Of a stretch of 7,038 nucleotides of DNA, positions 5,190 to 7,038 are shown one piece after another. A program made the position numbers and the translations under genes. Numbering within the stretch: position 1 is the stretch's first letter; each line of letters starts with the position of its first letter. The notes beneath the pieces were generated by a model. That model saw only the letters and a program-made list of their open reading frames with translations. It was not told where the DNA came from and did not search any database. Origin of the DNA: CAJXTB01 sp047626195 (GTDB lineage Bacteria > Myxococcota_A > UBA796 > GCA-2862545); assembly GCA_047626195.1 (NCBI GenBank), contig JBLHSN010000315.1, positions 1 to 7,038 of the forward strand. The letters run 5' to 3'.

Positions 5190-6152
5190 ATGCGCGTTCT
5201 ATTTTGTGAAAGCTGTGGTGCTCCTCTCGATGCACCATGGACTGAGATCGTCATCGTGTGTCCCCATTGCAGCACACAAAACACACCAGGTCGAGTAAGC
5301 GGTCAGGTCATTTCTTCCGCCCCCAACGATGGCCGTCCAAGAATCAACCTGAATGGGCGAACATACGTGCTGGAGGGCCGATTAGCCGTGGGAGACAGCG
5401 CAAACGTCTATAAAGCGCGCTGGGCGATGCGACTGGGCGAGGCGGTCGTGATCAAGGTCCAACGAGCCGAGACAGACTCCGATTTGCTGCGACGAGAGTA
5501 CGAGGCGCTAAAACGACTCACAACCGCATCCGACCCAGCCACGACGCATTTTGCGACGAGACTGCCTGAACCCATCGCCATTGGGACACGGACCATCACG
5601 GGGCGAGACAGACTGGTCACCGCGTACGCGTGGCGCAGTGGGTTCCAGTTGAGCCTAGCGACCCTCCACGGGCAGCACGCAACACAGGGTCTGCCAGGTC
5701 GAGTTTTGGTGTGGGTGTACAAGAGGCTGCTCGAGCAGATGGTGTGGATGCACAGGAACGGTGCTGTTCACAATGCAGTTACTCCCGACCATATCTTAGT
5801 GCACCCAAAAAATCACGGCGCAATGATGGTCGGATTTACGCTAGCTGGAGAGGTGGGAGAAACGGTCCGAGGGGAGGTGCAATCGTGGCGGGGAGCCTTC
5901 AACGCAGCACCGCCATCGGGTACGCCAAGCCGCGACATCGCCATGGCAGCGTGGTCCATTCTGTGGGCAAGCGGCGCGGGCTTCGGTTCCAAGCAGACCA
6001 CGCTGTCCCCAACGTTCCACGCAGCGCTCGTTCGCGCCGCAAACGGTCACTACAGCGACGCACAGAGTCATCTTTCACAGGTAATAACCAGCGCAAAACA
6101 CGACTATGGTTCTGGCAAGTACAGCCCCATAGACATCGACGGCTGGGTTTAG
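5190..6152 (+). CDS. Zinc-ribbon protein with a protein-kinase fold lacking catalytic residues (pseudokinase)
   Basis: This 320-residue cytoplasmic protein begins with a zinc ribbon, C6-x2-C9 and C24-x2-C27, and continues with a linker to about residue 50. A Ser/Thr-kinase-like domain follows. The nucleotide-loop region LAVGDSANVYKA (65-76) retains only part of the glycine pattern. The beta-3 lysine K89 (VIK) and the alpha-C glutamate E103 (RREYEALKRL) are kept. In the catalytic loop H194-N-A-V-T-P-D-H-I-L, however, the HRD Asp is Ala196, the Lys is Thr198 and the Asn is His201. The DFG motif is G215-F-T. Such a protein might bind ATP but should not phosphorylate, so a scaffold or allosteric partner role is inferred. 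It is shortened after the DFG region compared with full kinases. The stop is 38 bp before a VWA gene, so the two are probably co-transcribed and may form one complex. The start is set by the promoter and first Met; there is no ribosome site. Confidence 0.85.
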   Translation: MRVLFCESCGAPLDAPWTEIVIVCPHCSTQNTPGRVSGQVISSAPNDGRPRINLNGRTYVLEGRLAVGDSANVYKARWAMRLGEAVVIKVQRAETDSDLLRREYEALKRLTTASDPATTHFATRLPEPIAIGTRTITGRDRLVTAYAWRSGFQLSLATLHGQHATQGLPGRVLVWVYKRLLEQMVWMHRNGAVHNAVTPDHILVHPKNHGAMMVGFTLAGEVGETVRGEVQSWRGAFNAAPPSGTPSRDIAMAAWSILWASGAGFGSKQTTLSPTFHAALVRAANGHYSDAQSHLSQVITSAKHDYGSGKYSPIDIDGWV

Positions 6153-6190
6153 ACAAACAGGCGTGCTTGCATGCCGAAATTGGAGAGTTC

Positions 6191-7038
6191 ATGGGCTACG
6201 GTCAGTACAGCTACAGCGCACACCAGGCGCTCACAGACGCGCGAAAGAACCGTTCACAAGGCGAGGTCTTCACCCAACGGGTGTGTCATCCGTCCATGGA
6301 CCCCATGGACCTGGGCAAGCGCGAATGCCGCGACAGCGAGGCAAATCCGAACAGCATCGGAATCATTTTTGCACTCGATGTCAGCGGTTCCATGGGTGAA
6401 ATTCCGGCACGACTCGCCACACATACACTGCCCCAGTTCATGGCCGCCCTCGAACAAGCCCAGGTCGGCGACCCACAGGTCCTGTTCATGGCGGTTGGCT
6501 ACGCTGGAGGAGACCGGGCACCGCTGCAGGTGGGACAGTTCGAGTCGACCGCAGCGCTCATGGATCAGTGGCTGACGTCCATGTACCTAGAGGGCGGCGG
6601 TGGAGGCGGCGACGAGAGCTATGAGCTGGCAATGTACGTGGCCGCCCGGCACACCTCGTTGGACTGCGTCGAGAAGCGCGGCAAGCGCGGCTACCTGTTC
6701 ATCACCGGAGATGAGCCGCCCAACGCGGTCGTCTCGCGCACCCACATCCAGCGAACACTCGGTACCCCACCCGCCCATGACATCGGCATTCAGGACATGA
6801 TCGAGGAAGTAGGCAGATCGTATGAAATCTTCTACCTCATCCCGGACCTGCAGAGAGACCATAGGGTGGGTCGGAAGTGGCGCGATTTACTCGGCGACCG
6901 CGTGGTAGCCATGGAGTCCCCCGACGACACCTCCCACGTCTGTGCAGGGCTTGTATCGCTCATTGAGGGGAGTGCTACAAACCTCGGCGAGCTCATCAGT
7001 CGGCTGCAGTCGGCCGGGGTCGGGACGGACCGTGCCCA
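6191..7038 (+). CDS. VWA (von Willebrand factor A) domain protein, 3' end beyond the window
   Basis: An open frame of 282 codons runs off the right edge. ATG 6191 is preceded by GGAG (6182-6185) at five bases. The metal-ion-dependent adhesion site appears as D63-V-S65-G-S67 within IIFALDVSGSM. A glycine run at 135-140 with DESYELA follows, then a second acidic strand end ITGDE (171-175), so the fold is close to complete and metal-binding. The N-terminal 55 residues, opening with GYGQYSYSAHQAL and containing a FTQR and a HPSMDP segment, precede the domain and look like a conserved family-specific extension. There is no signal peptide, so it acts in the cytoplasm, probably as a Mg2+-dependent protein-protein interaction module. 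Pairing with the zinc-ribbon pseudokinase just upstream recalls TerY-P-type VWA/kinase modules, but no phosphatase is visible here. Further partners may lie downstream. Confidence 0.9.
   Translation, partial: MGYGQYSYSAHQALTDARKNRSQGEVFTQRVCHPSMDPMDLGKRECRDSEANPNSIGIIFALDVSGSMGEIPARLATHTLPQFMAALEQAQVGDPQVLFMAVGYAGGDRAPLQVGQFESTAALMDQWLTSMYLEGGGGGGDESYELAMYVAARHTSLDCVEKRGKRGYLFITGDEPPNAVVSRTHIQRTLGTPPAHDIGIQDMIEEVGRSYEIFYLIPDLQRDHRVGRKWRDLLGDRVVAMESPDDTSHVCAGLVSLIEGSATNLGELISRLQSAGVGTDRA

Noticed and set aside
6171..6575. 134-codon plus-strand open frame starting just after the pseudokinase gene
   Set aside because: The frame starting at 6191 encodes an unmistakable VWA domain with a good ribosome site and stays open to the window edge; the 6171 frame is a shadow.
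1..7038. tRNA/rRNA genes, CRISPR arrays, insertion sequences and attachment sites
   Set aside because: No cloverleaf-like sequence, regularly spaced repeats, transposase reading frame or terminal inverted repeats were seen.

Overview
The window is about 7 kb of GC-rich (by eye near 60%) bacterial DNA with dense protein-coding genes, no RNA genes and no recognisable mobile element. The mix of features is a sigma-54 enhancer-binding regulator, a DUF4157 (eCIS-core-type) multidomain protein, a zinc-ribbon pseudokinase next to a VWA protein, and housekeeping dapD. It suggests an environmental Gram-negative with complex signalling, possibly a Myxococcota/Bradymonadota-like lineage. That placement is inference only.

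Region 1 (1-1675) looks like a self-contained stress-response module. On the minus strand is the 5' part of a NorR-type regulator: a GAF domain carrying most of the NO-sensing iron-ligand residues, then the start of a sigma-54-interacting AAA+ domain. A shared control region (722-898) separates it from a divergent peroxiredoxin-glutaredoxin fusion. This region holds a perfect 26-bp palindrome with an extra half-site and a clear -24/-12 sigma-54 promoter pointing at the fusion gene. The arrangement predicts that nitric oxide or a related signal switches on a thiol peroxidase, rather than the usual NO reductase or flavohaemoglobin. The fusion gene has no ATG/GTG/TTG start downstream of that promoter; an ATC with a well-placed Shine-Dalgarno is the best start. 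A strong intrinsic terminator closes the unit, and a parS-like 16-bp palindrome lies between the stop codon and the terminator.

Region 2 (1676-2533) is dapD, the succinyltransferase of lysine/diaminopimelate synthesis.

Region 3 (2590-4228) is a monocistronic gene with its own sigma-70-like promoter. The product lacks a signal peptide and reads: DUF4157-like HExxH metalloprotease-type domain, two peptidoglycan-binding domains, NlpC/P60 peptidase. This is the architecture expected of a contractile-injection-system-associated cell-wall-degrading effector.

Region 4 (4229-5130) has a possible 53-codon ORF whose stop directly abuts the ATG of a rhomboid intramembrane protease with an intact Ser/His dyad.

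Region 5 (5156-7038, running off the window) begins with a promoter placed so that the transcript would be leaderless. It encodes a zinc-ribbon protein-kinase-fold protein lacking the catalytic Asp, Lys and Asn and the DFG Asp (a pseudokinase). After 38 bp comes a VWA (MIDAS) protein that is open at the right edge. These two probably work together in an undescribed or poorly described signalling or assembly system reminiscent of TerY-P-type VWA/kinase modules.
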